From positions 1 to 64,000 of the forward strand of contig NZ_SGWV01000010.1 in NCBI RefSeq assembly GCF_004216565.1: a stretch of 64,000 bases of DNA. Direction: 5' to 3'. Below the pieces are notes generated by a model that had not been told where the DNA came from, made no database searches, and saw only the letters and a program-made list of their open reading frames with translations. This document shows positions 30,330-38,488 of this stretch, piece after piece (the first letter of the stretch is position 1; every line of letters begins with the position of its first letter). Origin of the DNA: Sphaerotilus mobilis. Its GTDB lineage: Bacteria; Pseudomonadota; Gammaproteobacteria; Burkholderiales; Burkholderiaceae_C. A program made the position numbers and the translations under genes.

Positions 30330-31379
30330 TCAGGCCACCGTCTCGACCTGACCGCTGTGCAGCGAGCGGGTGATGGCCAGGCCGATGCGGGTGGCCTCCA
30401 TCGCGTCGGCCAGCGTCAGGTCCAGCGGCGCTCCGCCGCGGCAGGCGGCGACGAAGGCGGCGATCTCGCGCGTGAAGGCGCCTTCGAAGCGGGCGTGGAA
30501 GTCGGGCAGCACGGCATGGCCGACACCGCGGGCGTCGCTGCGGATCACCCGGTCCAGCGCCGCATGTTCACCCACCAGCAGCTTGCCGGCCGTGCCGATC
30601 ACCTCGGTGGTGGTCTCGTGGCCATGCGCGAAGGTGCGCGAGGCGTAGAAGACCGCGCGGGCGCCGCCCTCGAACTCGACGATGGCCAGGCCGTTGTCGA
30701 CATCGTTGCATTCGGCCAGACCGGGGTGCAGCGCGATGGTGCCGCTGGCGAAGGCCCGCAGCGCCTTGGGTCGGCCGAGCATCCAGCGCGCCAGGTCGAT
30801 GTCGTGCACGCTGCAGTCCATGTAGATGCCGCCGGAGGTCGGCGCGAAGCGCACGAAGAAACCGTCCGGGTCGTTCTGGTCGCAGGTCTGCGAGCGCACC
30901 AGGAAAGGCCGGCCGATGTCGCCGGCCACGATGGCCGCGTGGGCGTTCTGGTAGCTGGCGTCGAAGCGGCGCACGAAGCCGACCATGGCGATCTGGTCGG
31001 GATGCTGCTCGGCCACGGCCAGCACGCGCTCGCAGTCGGGCACGTTGAGCGCCAGCGGCTTTTCGACGAAGACGTGCTTGCCAGCCTTCAGCGCTGCAAT
31101 GGTCTGGTCGGCATGCAGCGAGGTCGGCGTGACCAGCACGACCGCGTCGACGTCCGGGTCGGCGATGAAGGCGTCGAAGTCGGCGTAGACACGCGCCACG
31201 CCCAAGGCGCTGCGGGCGTGTTCGCGTTCGGCGTCGACGGGGCTGCAGGCCGACACCAGTTCGACGTGGCGGGTCGAGAAGGCCAGCGCCTCGGCGTGGC
31301 GGCGGCCCAGCCGGCCCAGGCCGGCGATGCCCACGCGCAGGATCTTGCGGGCATCTGCAGGGGTCGTGATGGTGGTCAT
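30330..31379 (-). CDS. Gfo/Idh/MocA-family cyclitol dehydrogenase (second IolG-like)
   Basis: ATG at 31379 (MTTITTPADARK) lies one base past the stop of iolG, so the two are translated as a pair; an upstream start at 31427 would overlap iolG. 349 residues. N-terminal Rossmann fold 'VGIAGLGRLGRRHAEAL', then the family catalytic lysine in 'HVFVEKPLAL', and the D-x-x-x-H signature in 'GGIYMDCSVHDIDLARW'. These are the motifs of NAD-dependent myo-/scyllo-inositol and inosamine dehydrogenases (IolG, IolX, MocA). Substrate stereochemistry cannot be told from sequence; pairing with iolG suggests a different inositol isomer or an inosamine. Confidence 0.85.
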   Translation of the reverse strand: MTTITTPADARKILRVGIAGLGRLGRRHAEALAFSTRHVELVSACSPVDAEREHARSALGVARVYADFDAFIADPDVDAVVLVTPTSLHADQTIAALKAGKHVFVEKPLALNVPDCERVLAVAEQHPDQIAMVGFVRRFDASYQNAHAAIVAGDIGRPFLVRSQTCDQNDPDGFFVRFAPTSGGIYMDCSVHDIDLARWMLGRPKALRAFASGTIALHPGLAECNDVDNGLAIVEFEGGARAVFYASRTFAHGHETTTEVIGTAGKLLVGEHAALDRVIRSDARGVGHAVLPDFHARFEGAFTREIAAFVAACRGGAPLDLTLADAMEATRIGLAITRSLHSGQVETVA

Positions 31380-31380
31380 C

Positions 31381-32376
31381 TCAGAGCTTGACCGCTTGAC
31401 CGCTGTTGGCGCTTTCGGTGGCCGCATCGGCCAGGATCTGCGCCTTCACGCCGTCGGCCACCGTGGTGCGGAAGGGCGCACCGGTCTGCAGGCAGTCGAA
31501 GAAGTGGGCGATCTCGGCCTTGTAGGCGGCGGCATAGCGCTGCAGGAAGAAGGCCTCGGGCTTGTCGCCACGCACGCCTTGGGCGTCCCACTGCACGACC
31601 TGGCTGGGCGTCTGGTTGCCGCACTGGAGCATGCCGGCCGAGCCCAGCACCTCGAAGCGCTGGTCATAGCCATAGGCGGCGCGGCGGCTGGTGTTGATCT
31701 GGCAGAGACGACCCTTCTTCGTGCGGATCGTGACGGCTGTGCTGTCGTAGTCGCCCAGGCCCGCGATGGCCGGATCGGTCAGCACCGAGCCGGAGGCGCT
31801 CAGCCAGTCGGCTTCGTCGCCGTCGGCACACAGGATCCAGCGGAACACGTCCAGATCATGGATCAGCATGTCGCGGAAGATGCCGCCGGACGCCTGGATG
31901 TATTCGGCCGGCGGAGCACCCGGATCGCGGCTGGTGATGATCAGCATCTCCGGGTTGCCGATCTCGCCCCGGTCCATGCGGGTGCGGGCCTCATTGAAGG
32001 TCGGGTCGAAGCGGCGCTGGAAGCCGATCATGCAGGCCACGCCGGCGGCCTTGACGGCCTCGCCGCAGGCGATGGCGCGCGGCACCGACAGGTCGACAGG
32101 CTTCTCGCAGAAGATGTGCTTGCCAGCGGCGGCGGCACGGGTGATCAGGTCCGAGTGGGTCGAGGTCGGCGAGGTGATCGCCACCACATCGATGGCGGCG
32201 TCGGCCAGCACGGCCTCGATGGTCGAGACCTCGGCGCCCAGTTGCTGCGAGAGCTGCGCGGCGCTGTCGCCCATCGGGTCACAGATGGCCTTGAGCTTCA
32301 CGCCCGGCAGCGCGGCCAGGTTGGAAGCGTGGATGCGGCCGATGCGGCCAGCGCCAAAGACGGCGACGTTCTTCAT
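31381..32376 (-). CDS. iolG: Inositol 2-dehydrogenase IolG
   Basis: 331 residues starting MKNVAVFGAGRIGRIHASNL, with AGGAGACC before the ATG. Gfo/Idh fold: dinucleotide loop GAGRIG at residues 8-13, catalytic lysine in 'HIFCEKPVDL', 'ACMIGFQRRFDPTF', and 'GGIFRDMLIHDLDVFRW' carrying the catalytic Asp/His pair. The sequence fits bacterial inositol 2-dehydrogenase, which oxidises myo-inositol to 2-keto-myo-inositol with NAD+. Divergent from iolI across a 283-bp control region with predicted operators. Confidence 0.9.
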   Translation of the reverse strand: MKNVAVFGAGRIGRIHASNLAALPGVKLKAICDPMGDSAAQLSQQLGAEVSTIEAVLADAAIDVVAITSPTSTHSDLITRAAAAGKHIFCEKPVDLSVPRAIACGEAVKAAGVACMIGFQRRFDPTFNEARTRMDRGEIGNPEMLIITSRDPGAPPAEYIQASGGIFRDMLIHDLDVFRWILCADGDEADWLSASGSVLTDPAIAGLGDYDSTAVTIRTKKGRLCQINTSRRAAYGYDQRFEVLGSAGMLQCGNQTPSQVVQWDAQGVRGDKPEAFFLQRYAAAYKAEIAHFFDCLQTGAPFRTTVADGVKAQILADAATESANSGQAVKL

Positions 32377-32453
32377 GGGGTCTCCTTGACGGGACGGGTG
32401 TTCGGTGGGCGGAAAAAGACGGCGGAGCGACTATAGCCAGCAGCCTGCCGTCT

Positions 32454-32497
32454 TGAAACTTTTTTTCTGATATTTCCGATCAGTGAACTGGATTTCA
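32454..32497. promoter_or_regulatory. Predicted paired RpiR (IolR-type) operator, iolG/iolI region
   Basis: TGAA-N6-TTTC begins at 32454 and TGAA-N6-TTCA begins at 32484, exactly 30 bp (three helical turns) apart. The same paired arrangement occurs before the MocF-like gene and between iolC and the inositol-binding-protein gene. A CTGAT-N7-ATCAG dyad (32467-32483) lies between the two boxes. The pair is about 80-120 bp upstream of iolG. Confidence 0.55.
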
Positions 32498-32569
32498 GCG
32501 CAGCCTCTGCGCATGTCGCCTAGGGGAAACGCGGAGAACGCGCCAACGATCCGCTCGAAGCGGCCTCAG

Positions 32570-32591
32570 CCTTGAACAAAAATGGTCAAGG
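32570..32591. promoter_or_regulatory. Possible LacI-type operator upstream of iolI
   Basis: CCTTGA-N10-TCAAGG, perfect 6-bp arms, lies 69 bp before the iolI start. The adjoining LacI gene is cotranscribed with iolI, so autoregulation is plausible. Confidence 0.35.
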
Positions 32592-32659
32592 TCACCGCCG
32601 ACGCCTGGGGCCCGGCGACCTAGAGTCATGGCCATCCGACCGATCCCAGGAGACCCTCC

Positions 32660-33493
32660 ATGTCCGCCCTCCGCTTCTGCCTGAACCGCATGTCCGCCCC
32701 GCGCATGAGCTTCGAGGCCTACGCCGCCATGGCGCGCCGCCTGGGCATCGCCGCCATCGAGATCCGCAACGACCTGAGCGGCGTCGAGATCACCGACGGC
32801 ACGCCGGCGGCTACCGTGGGCGCCATCGCCCGTGACCATGGCCTGGTGATCCGCTCGATCAATGCGCTGCAGCGCTTCGAGCAGTTCACCGCCGAGCGCG
32901 AGGCCGAGGCCGTCGAGCTGGCCCGCTATGCCCGCGACTGCGGCGCCGAGGCGCTGGTGCTCTGCCCCACCAACAGCCGCAGCGATGCCCGTTCGGCCGA
33001 CCAGCGCCACGACGCGCTGGTGCATGCCCTGACGTCGCTCAAGCCCATCCTGGCCGACCACGGCATCGTCGGCCTGGTCGAGCCTCTGGGCTTCGAGGAA
33101 TGCGCCGTGCGCCGCAAGTCGCAGGCCGTGCGCGCCTTCGAGGACATCGGAGCGGACGCCACCTTCGGCCTGGTCCACGACACCTTCCACCACCACCTCG
33201 CCGGCGAGGGCCTGTTCTTCCCGCAGTGGACCGGCCTGATCCACATCTCCGGCGTCGAGGACTCGGCCGTGACCGTGCCCGACATGCGCGACGGCCATCG
33301 CGTGCTGGTCGGCGCATCCGACCGCCTGGCCAACCCGGCGCAGATCCGTCGCCTGCTGGACGCGGGTTATGCGGGCCTCGTGTCCTTCGAGCCCTTCGCC
33401 GCATCGGTCGCCGCGTCGGCGTCGATCGAGGCGGAGCTGGCCGCCAGCATGGCCTGGCTGAACGCGGCCGTCGCCGACGCCCAGCCGGCCTGA
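32660..33493 (+). CDS. iolI: 2-keto-myo-inositol isomerase IolI
   Basis: 277-residue xylose-isomerase-like TIM barrel; AGGAGACC precedes the ATG. The order of motifs matches IolI: 'LVEPLGFEECAV' (metal-binding Glu), 'LVHDTFHHH' (Asp), 'LIHISGVED' (His) and 'VSFEPFA' (Glu), the E-D-H-E metal set of the family. IolI interconverts 2-keto-myo-inositol with 1-keto-D-chiro-inositol, letting D-chiro-inositol enter the pathway. The stop is 5 bp before a LacI gene. Confidence 0.8.
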   Translation: MSALRFCLNRMSAPRMSFEAYAAMARRLGIAAIEIRNDLSGVEITDGTPAATVGAIARDHGLVIRSINALQRFEQFTAEREAEAVELARYARDCGAEALVLCPTNSRSDARSADQRHDALVHALTSLKPILADHGIVGLVEPLGFEECAVRRKSQAVRAFEDIGADATFGLVHDTFHHHLAGEGLFFPQWTGLIHISGVEDSAVTVPDMRDGHRVLVGASDRLANPAQIRRLLDAGYAGLVSFEPFAASVAASASIEAELAASMAWLNAAVADAQPA

Positions 33494-33498
33494 GCGAC

Positions 33499-34647
33499 AT
33501 GGGCGCCGCTGCGACGCATCATCCAGCGATGGTCCGACGCAAGCGCTCCGCACGTTTCATCGAGATCGCCGGTGCCGCCGGCGTCAGCATCTCCACCGTC
33601 AACCGCGTGCTCAACGAACGCGGCAGCGTCTCGGCCGAGACACGCGCCCGGGTCGTCGCGGCCGCCAAGCAGCTGGGCGTGCCGCGCGTCTTGCCCGATC
33701 CGCGCCACGGCCTGACGCGCTTCGACGTGATCCTGGCGGCCAGCCCGACGCCCTACTTCAGCCGGCTCGAAGGGGCCCTGCAGCGCAGCGCGCAGATGCT
33801 GGACGCGCGCATCGTCATCCACCGCCACCGGGTCGACGCCGCCGACGAGGCCGCGCTGATGCAGGCCATCGGCCAGCCGCGCCACCGCCGCGACGGCCTG
33901 ATGGTGGCGCTGCACGACAGCGCCCGGGTGCGTGCAGCCTTGCGGTCGCAGCGCGAACGGGGCATCCCGGTCGTGACCTTGATGAGCGCCATCGGCGAGC
34001 CCGCCGAGATCGACGGCCTGCGCTATGCCGGCATCGACAACCGCAGCGCGGGTCGCAGTGCCGGGCACTTCATCGGGCGCATGACACAAGGTTCAGCCCC
34101 AGGCCCGGGCCGCGTCCTGCTGCTCACCCACCGCCTGAGCTTCCGCGCCCATGCCGAGCGCATCGAGGGTTGTCGTGCGCTGCTGGCCGAACGCCATCCG
34201 CAGCTGCAGACCGGCGAGCCGGTCGAGTGCCACGACGAGGCCGACCGCTGCCAGATCGCCGTCCAGCAAGCGCTGCAGGCCAGCCGCCAGGACGGCGTGC
34301 CGCTGGTGGCGATCTATCACAGCGGGGCGGGGACGGCCGGCGTCGCCCGGGCCCTGCAACAGGCGCGTGACCTGCTGGCGCGGCGCATCGTCTGGATCGG
34401 CCATGAACTCAGCGACGACCACCGCCGCTGGCTGCGCGAGGACCTGCTGGACCTTGTCATCGACCAGGACCCGGACGGCCAGATCGTCGCCGGTCTGCAC
34501 CACCTGCTGCACGCCTGCGGCTACGTCGACCAGGCCCCGCGCGACGAACCGAACGACTTCCGCCTGTTCTGCGCCGAGAACCTGCGCGACCTGCCGCCCT
34601 ATCTGGATGGACCGCTGCATGCGCCGATCGAGAAGATCGCGCGCTGA
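33499..34647 (+). CDS. LacI-family transcriptional regulator, 382 aa
   Basis: ATG at 33499, or internally at 33529 (MVRRKRS), follows iolI by 5 bp. The helix-turn-helix reads 'FIEIAGAAGVSISTVNRVLN', the LacI DNA-reading signature. The ligand domain resembles periplasmic binding proteins, with 'VILAASPTPYFSRLEGAL' and 'YAGIDNRSAGRSAGHFIGRM'. Likely senses a cyclitol or keto-inositol and acts on the iolG/iolI region. It ends 20 bp from the convergent RpiR gene. Confidence 0.85.
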   Translation: MGAAATHHPAMVRRKRSARFIEIAGAAGVSISTVNRVLNERGSVSAETRARVVAAAKQLGVPRVLPDPRHGLTRFDVILAASPTPYFSRLEGALQRSAQMLDARIVIHRHRVDAADEAALMQAIGQPRHRRDGLMVALHDSARVRAALRSQRERGIPVVTLMSAIGEPAEIDGLRYAGIDNRSAGRSAGHFIGRMTQGSAPGPGRVLLLTHRLSFRAHAERIEGCRALLAERHPQLQTGEPVECHDEADRCQIAVQQALQASRQDGVPLVAIYHSGAGTAGVARALQQARDLLARRIVWIGHELSDDHRRWLREDLLDLVIDQDPDGQIVAGLHHLLHACGYVDQAPRDEPNDFRLFCAENLRDLPPYLDGPLHAPIEKIAR

Positions 34648-34666
34648 AGGCCGTGGCTCGGGTGGA

Positions 34667-35572
34667 TCAGGCGGACGTGTCGCGCGCGTCCCGGTTGTCG
34701 CGCAGAGCGCCAGCCGACGTGGTCGGCCGATACGGCAGTTCAAGCCGGTAGGCGAGCGCAATGAACAGGCTCTGGGCCAAGCCCATGGTGCTGGTCAGCG
34801 AGCGGAAGCCGAAGGTCGAGTTGTCCTGCACCACCAGCGCCACCTGGGCCTCGCGCGCCAGCGGGCTCATGCGGCTGTCGGTGATGGCGATCAGCTGGGC
34901 GCCGCGTTGCACGGCCTGCTGGGCCACCGTCACCGTTTCCTCGGCATAGGGCGCGAACGAGATCGCGACCATCACGTCGCCCGCGCGCACCGAACGGGTC
35001 TGGCCCTCATGCATGCTGCCCATGGCGCTGACCAGCATGATCCGCTTGTCGGTGTGCTGCAGCGCGTAGTCCAGGTAGACGGCCACCGAGAAGCTGCGCC
35101 GCGAACCGCAGATCCAGATCACGTCGGTCTCTGCCAGCAGGTCGACCGCCTTCTTGAACGCGGGCCCGCTCAGGTCGTTCTGCAACTCCTGCATGCCGGC
35201 GATGCTGCCGCCGAGGAACTCGTGCGCGATCTCCACCGAGGACAGGCTGCCCGCACCCGAATCGATCACCTCGCGGATGCGCGCCTTGTAGTTGCGGCTG
35301 GGCGCGATCTGCTGGCTCAGGCCGTCGCGGAAGATGCGCTGCAGCTCGGTGTAGCCGGAAAAGCCGAAGTGCTTGGCAAAGCGCACGACCGCCGACGGCT
35401 GCACGCCGCATTGCGCGGCCACCTCCTGGATGCCTTCGAGGCCGAGGTGATCGCGGTGCTGCTCGACATGGCGGGCGATCAGCTTGAGCTGCTTGCTCAA
35501 GGCCTCGTAATCCTGCGAGATGCGCTTGAGCAGTTGTTCGACGCTGAGCTTCTGCGGGGCGATGTCGGACAT
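34667..35572 (-). CDS. RpiR-family regulator (probable IolR)
   Basis: 301 residues. N-terminal RpiR-type HTH (about 45-80: 'GIQEVAAQCGVQPSAVVRFA', 'FGFSGYTELQ') and C-terminal SIS sugar-phosphate-binding domain (about 125-260: 'VIWICGSRRSFSVAVYLDYA', 'GDVMVAISFAPYAEETV', 'LIAITDSRMSPLA'). In rhizobia the inositol repressor IolR belongs to this family and uses a GGAA-N6-TTCC site with a 2-deoxy-5-keto-gluconate phosphate-type effector. Matching sites are present at the divergent promoters in this window, including its own upstream region shared with the MocF-like gene. Confidence 0.85.
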   Translation of the reverse strand: MSDIAPQKLSVEQLLKRISQDYEALSKQLKLIARHVEQHRDHLGLEGIQEVAAQCGVQPSAVVRFAKHFGFSGYTELQRIFRDGLSQQIAPSRNYKARIREVIDSGAGSLSSVEIAHEFLGGSIAGMQELQNDLSGPAFKKAVDLLAETDVIWICGSRRSFSVAVYLDYALQHTDKRIMLVSAMGSMHEGQTRSVRAGDVMVAISFAPYAEETVTVAQQAVQRGAQLIAITDSRMSPLAREAQVALVVQDNSTFGFRSLTSTMGLAQSLFIALAYRLELPYRPTTSAGALRDNRDARDTSA

Positions 35573-35652
35573 GGGAGGCGCGCCTGGGCTGGTTGGATCA
35601 AAAACGATTCTGTTTAATTGTACGAAGCCGATTTCCGCACCCCGTCGGGGAT

Positions 35653-35696
35653 GGAATCACGTTTTCCCCTACCAAAGAAAATAGAAATTCATTTGC
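35653..35696. promoter_or_regulatory. Predicted paired RpiR operator between rpiR and the MocF-like gene
   Basis: GGAA-N6-TTTCC begins at 35653 and AGAAATTCATTTGC begins at 35683, 30 bp apart. The second box matches the box at 45604 in 13 of 14 bases. It implies autoregulation of the RpiR gene and control of the reductase gene. Confidence 0.6.
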
Positions 35697-35777
35697 AGAC
35701 ACAGGGGCCGATTCCTAGAATCAAAGCCGGTTTCCCAGATCCCCGTCCCAACCTTCCAGACCGCCGGCGAGTCCCTC

Positions 35778-37025
35778 ATGCAACCCAACACTGAACCTGC
35801 GATGGTCATCGTCGGCGCCGGCCATGTCGGCGGACGCGCCGCGCTTGCGCTGCGCGAGGCCGGCTGGACCGGCGAGATCGTGCTGATCGGCAGCGAGAGC
35901 GCCCTGCCCTATGAGCGCCCGCCCCTGTCCAAGGGCGTGTTGACCGGCGCGCAGACGCTGGCGCAGACTGCCATCCTGACGCCCGAGGCCTGCGACGCCG
36001 CCCGCATCACGCACTGGACCGGCACGGTCACGGCGATCCACCCCATGGCCCGGTCGGTGAGCCTGAGCGACGGCCGCAGCCTCTCGTACAAGTCACTGCT
36101 GCTGGCCACCGGCGGCCATGCCCGCGTGTTGGCCATTCCCGGTGCCGACCACGCCGCCGTGCAGGCCCTGCGCACCCAGGCGGACGCGATCGCGCTGGCG
36201 CCTCGGCTCAAGGCCGGCGCGCATGTCGTGCTGGTCGGTGGCGGCTTCATCGGCCTGGAGGTCGCCGCGTCGGCCCGCGCCATGGGCTGCCGCGTCACGC
36301 TGCTCGAAGGCGCACCGCGCCTGATGGGCCGCGCGGTGCCCGCCAGCGTCGCCGATCGTGTGCTGGCCCTGCACCGCCGCCACGGCGTCGACGTGCGCCT
36401 GGGCATCGTGCCGCGCGCCTTCGAGGCCACCGACGGCGTCGCGCTGAGGATCCACCTGACCGACGGCGAGCCGCTGCTGGCCGATGTGGTCGTGGTCGGC
36501 ATCGGCATCGAGCCAGCGACCGAACTGGCGCGGGGCGCCGGCCTGCGCATCGAGCGCGGCATCGTCGTCGACCGCCGTCTGGCCACGTCCGCCGCCGGTG
36601 TCTACGCGGCCGGCGACGTGGCCGAGTTCCCGAGTCCGCTGTCGGGCCTGCCGATCCGTCAGGAGACCTGGCACAACGCCGAGACACAGGCCCGCGTCGC
36701 GGCGCTCAACATGCTCGGCGGCGACGAGAGCTACCGCAGCAGCGCCTGGTTCTGGTCCGACCAGTACGACTGGCAACTGCAGGTCAGCGGCGAGCCGGCG
36801 CTGGGCGTCACCGCCGTGCAGCGCCCGCTCGGCGACGTCGATGCGGAACTGAACCTCTACCTCAACGCAGACGGCCGCATCGTCGGCGTCAGCGGCTGCG
36901 GCCCGACCTCGGTGGTCGCCAAGGAACTCAAGCTCGCCCGCACGCTGGTCGAACGCGGTGTGCACGCCAGCGCCGAGCAACTGGCCGACCCGGCGGTCAA
37001 GCTCAAGAGCCTGTTGACGGCCTGA
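35778..37025 (+). CDS. FAD/NAD(P)H ferredoxin reductase, MocF/BphA4-like
   Basis: 415 residues. FAD-binding 'VIVGAGHVGGRAAL' at the N-terminus, 'YERPPLSKG' typical of the BphA4/putidaredoxin-reductase group, a second Rossmann site 'VVLVGGGFIGLEVA' near 155 for NAD(P)H, and 'VYAAGDVAEFPS' closing the FAD site; a C-terminal reductase domain with 'ETWHNAETQA' and 'WSDQYDWQLQV'. It would pass electrons to a Rieske ferredoxin. The only such ferredoxin in the window is the MocE-like one 15 kb away, next to a MocD-like oxygenase. In rhizobia mocDEF are adjacent; here the reductase is separate, under the predicted RpiR operator. Confidence 0.85.
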   Translation: MQPNTEPAMVIVGAGHVGGRAALALREAGWTGEIVLIGSESALPYERPPLSKGVLTGAQTLAQTAILTPEACDAARITHWTGTVTAIHPMARSVSLSDGRSLSYKSLLLATGGHARVLAIPGADHAAVQALRTQADAIALAPRLKAGAHVVLVGGGFIGLEVAASARAMGCRVTLLEGAPRLMGRAVPASVADRVLALHRRHGVDVRLGIVPRAFEATDGVALRIHLTDGEPLLADVVVVGIGIEPATELARGAGLRIERGIVVDRRLATSAAGVYAAGDVAEFPSPLSGLPIRQETWHNAETQARVAALNMLGGDESYRSSAWFWSDQYDWQLQVSGEPALGVTAVQRPLGDVDAELNLYLNADGRIVGVSGCGPTSVVAKELKLARTLVERGVHASAEQLADPAVKLKSLLTA

Positions 37026-37201
37026 GCGCTTCCCAGGCAGCGCCGTGCCATTCAACGACACACAGACCGGCCCGTTCTTCATGTCGGTGCAGTTCGGCTG
37101 AGAGCAGACGCCGAGGCGGGGCAGCTCGACATCATCCGCACCGAAAGGGCGGAGCGGGTGGACCCGGTCGCGATGTCGTCGCGCTGAGCGGCGCGTTCGC
37201 A

Positions 37202-37222
37202 CTGGCTCATCGCATGAGCCAG
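37202..37222. terminator. Hairpin between convergent genes
   Basis: CTGGCTCAT-CGC-ATGAGCCAG, a perfect 9-bp stem with a 3-nt loop, sits between the MocF-like gene and the convergent scyllo-inositol dehydrogenase gene. No T-run. The rest of the 212-bp gap shows no gene I can support. Confidence 0.5.
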
Positions 37223-37237
37223 CGCCCGTTCATCCGA

Positions 37238-38359
37238 TCAAGACGAGGCAAGCACGCTGCTCGTGTGGCGGGAGACACCGAACCCCAGCGTGCGCCCCTG
37301 TTCCGCGCTGCGCATCGCCACATCCATCACCTGCATCGTCAGCAGGGCCGATTCGGCGGTGACGGGGTTGGGCGCACCTTGGTTCAGGGCGTCGCGGATG
37401 CCGGCGTAGTAGGCGGGGTAGTGGCCGGGCAGGCGCGGCACGGCCCGGGCCTCGCGCGGCTGGCGGGTGTTGGCGGGGTACGGCAGGTGGGGCGCGGCGT
37501 CGCGCCAGTCCATCCAGCGCAGGGCGCGCGGGTCTTCGCCCCAGCCGGAGGCACCGGGTGTCAGGTCGAGCTTGAGCTGGTCTTCCTGCACGTCCAGGCC
37601 ATCGGACACCAGGCTGCCGAGCTGGCCGTGGACCTCGAAGCGGGGGGCCGGCAGAGCGGCCAGGCGGGTGCAATGCAGCACCACGCGGCGCATCGGGGCG
37701 GTGTAGCCCAAGGTGACCTGGGCGAAGTCGACCGCCTCGCTGCCGTCGCGCAGATGGGCCAGGTCGCCGGTGATGGTGTCGGGGGCGCCGAACAGGCACA
37801 GCGCCTGATCGACCAGGTGCGGGCCGAGGTCATACCAGAGGCCAGCCCCCGGGCCAGGGCGCTCGCGCCAGCGGTCGCGCGGGATGGGGTCGAAGCGGTC
37901 GAAGCGGGAGACAAACTCGCGCACCTCGCCCAAGGTGCCGGCAGCGATCTGCGCCTGCACGGTCAGGAAGTCGCCGTCCCAGCGGCGGTTGTGGAAGACC
38001 GACAGCAGCTGGCCACGGTCGCGGGCCAGGGCCACCAGGTCTTCCGCCTCGTCCAGCGTGACGGTGAAGGGCTTGTCGATCACCACCGCCTTGCCGGCCA
38101 GCAGCGCGGCGCGGGCCAGCGGGTGATGGCTGTCGTTGGGGGTGGCGATGACGACCAGGTCGATGCCATCGGCGGTCACCGCCGCCAAGTAGTCGGGCTC
38201 GACCCGCACGCCCGGCCAGCGCGCTTGCAGCGCCGTCGGGTCGCCAGACGAGGCGATCAGCGCCAGCCTCAGCCCCGGCGTCGCCGCGATCAGCGGCGCG
38301 TGAAAGGTGCGGCCGACATAGCCATGGCCGATCAGCGCAACCTGCAAGGGTGTGTTCAT
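37238..38359 (-). CDS. scyllo-Inositol dehydrogenase, YdgJ/IolW-like
   Basis: Start placed at the ATG at 38359 (MNTPLQVALIGHGYVGRTFH); upstream in-frame starts lack a ribosome site. 373 residues. The resemblance to E. coli YdgJ is extensive: 'KTFHAPLI' region, 'VVIDKPFTVTLDEAEDLVAL', 'SVFHNRRWDGDFLTV', 'FDRFDPIPRDRWRE', 'GLWYDLGPHLVDQALCLFG' and 'PGHYPAYYAGIRDALN'. YdgJ and B. subtilis IolW are NADP-dependent scyllo-inositol dehydrogenases that interconvert scyllo-inositol and scyllo-inosose. The catalytic lysine is in DKPF and the Asp/His pair in DLGPHLVD. Links scyllo-inositol use to the iol genes; a strong hairpin separates it from the porin gene. Confidence 0.85.
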   Translation of the reverse strand: MNTPLQVALIGHGYVGRTFHAPLIAATPGLRLALIASSGDPTALQARWPGVRVEPDYLAAVTADGIDLVVIATPNDSHHPLARAALLAGKAVVIDKPFTVTLDEAEDLVALARDRGQLLSVFHNRRWDGDFLTVQAQIAAGTLGEVREFVSRFDRFDPIPRDRWRERPGPGAGLWYDLGPHLVDQALCLFGAPDTITGDLAHLRDGSEAVDFAQVTLGYTAPMRRVVLHCTRLAALPAPRFEVHGQLGSLVSDGLDVQEDQLKLDLTPGASGWGEDPRALRWMDWRDAAPHLPYPANTRQPREARAVPRLPGHYPAYYAGIRDALNQGAPNPVTAESALLTMQVMDVAMRSAEQGRTLGFGVSRHTSSVLASS

Positions 38360-38394
38360 GTGGGTGGGCTTCGATGAGGTCGACGCCAGAAAGA

Positions 38395-38422
38395 CCAAGG
38401 GCCGGCATGAGCCGGCCCTTGG
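38395..38422. terminator. Perfect 12-bp hairpin upstream of the scyllo-inositol dehydrogenase
   Basis: CCAAGGGCCGGC-ATGA-GCCGGCCCTTGG. The stem is perfect with a 4-nt loop, placed 36 bp before the dehydrogenase start and downstream of the porin gene. Likely a terminator or insulating attenuator between the two genes. Confidence 0.65.
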
Positions 38423-38457
38423 GGTCTGATGCCAGGGGGGCGTTAGGCCACCCTCAT

Positions 38458-38481
38458 CCTGCCTGCATCGCTGCAGGCAGG
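38458..38481 (-). terminator. Porin terminator hairpin
   Basis: CCTGCCTGCA-TCGC-TGCAGGCAGG, a perfect 10-bp stem with a tetraloop, begins 8 bp past the porin stop codon. No clear T-run follows, so it may be partly Rho-assisted. Confidence 0.65.
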
Positions 38482-38488
38482 TGGGTCA

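Noticed and set aside
37026-37237. Short plus-strand fragments after the MocF-like gene
   Set aside because: Small open pieces with early stops, no ribosome site and no recognisable homology.
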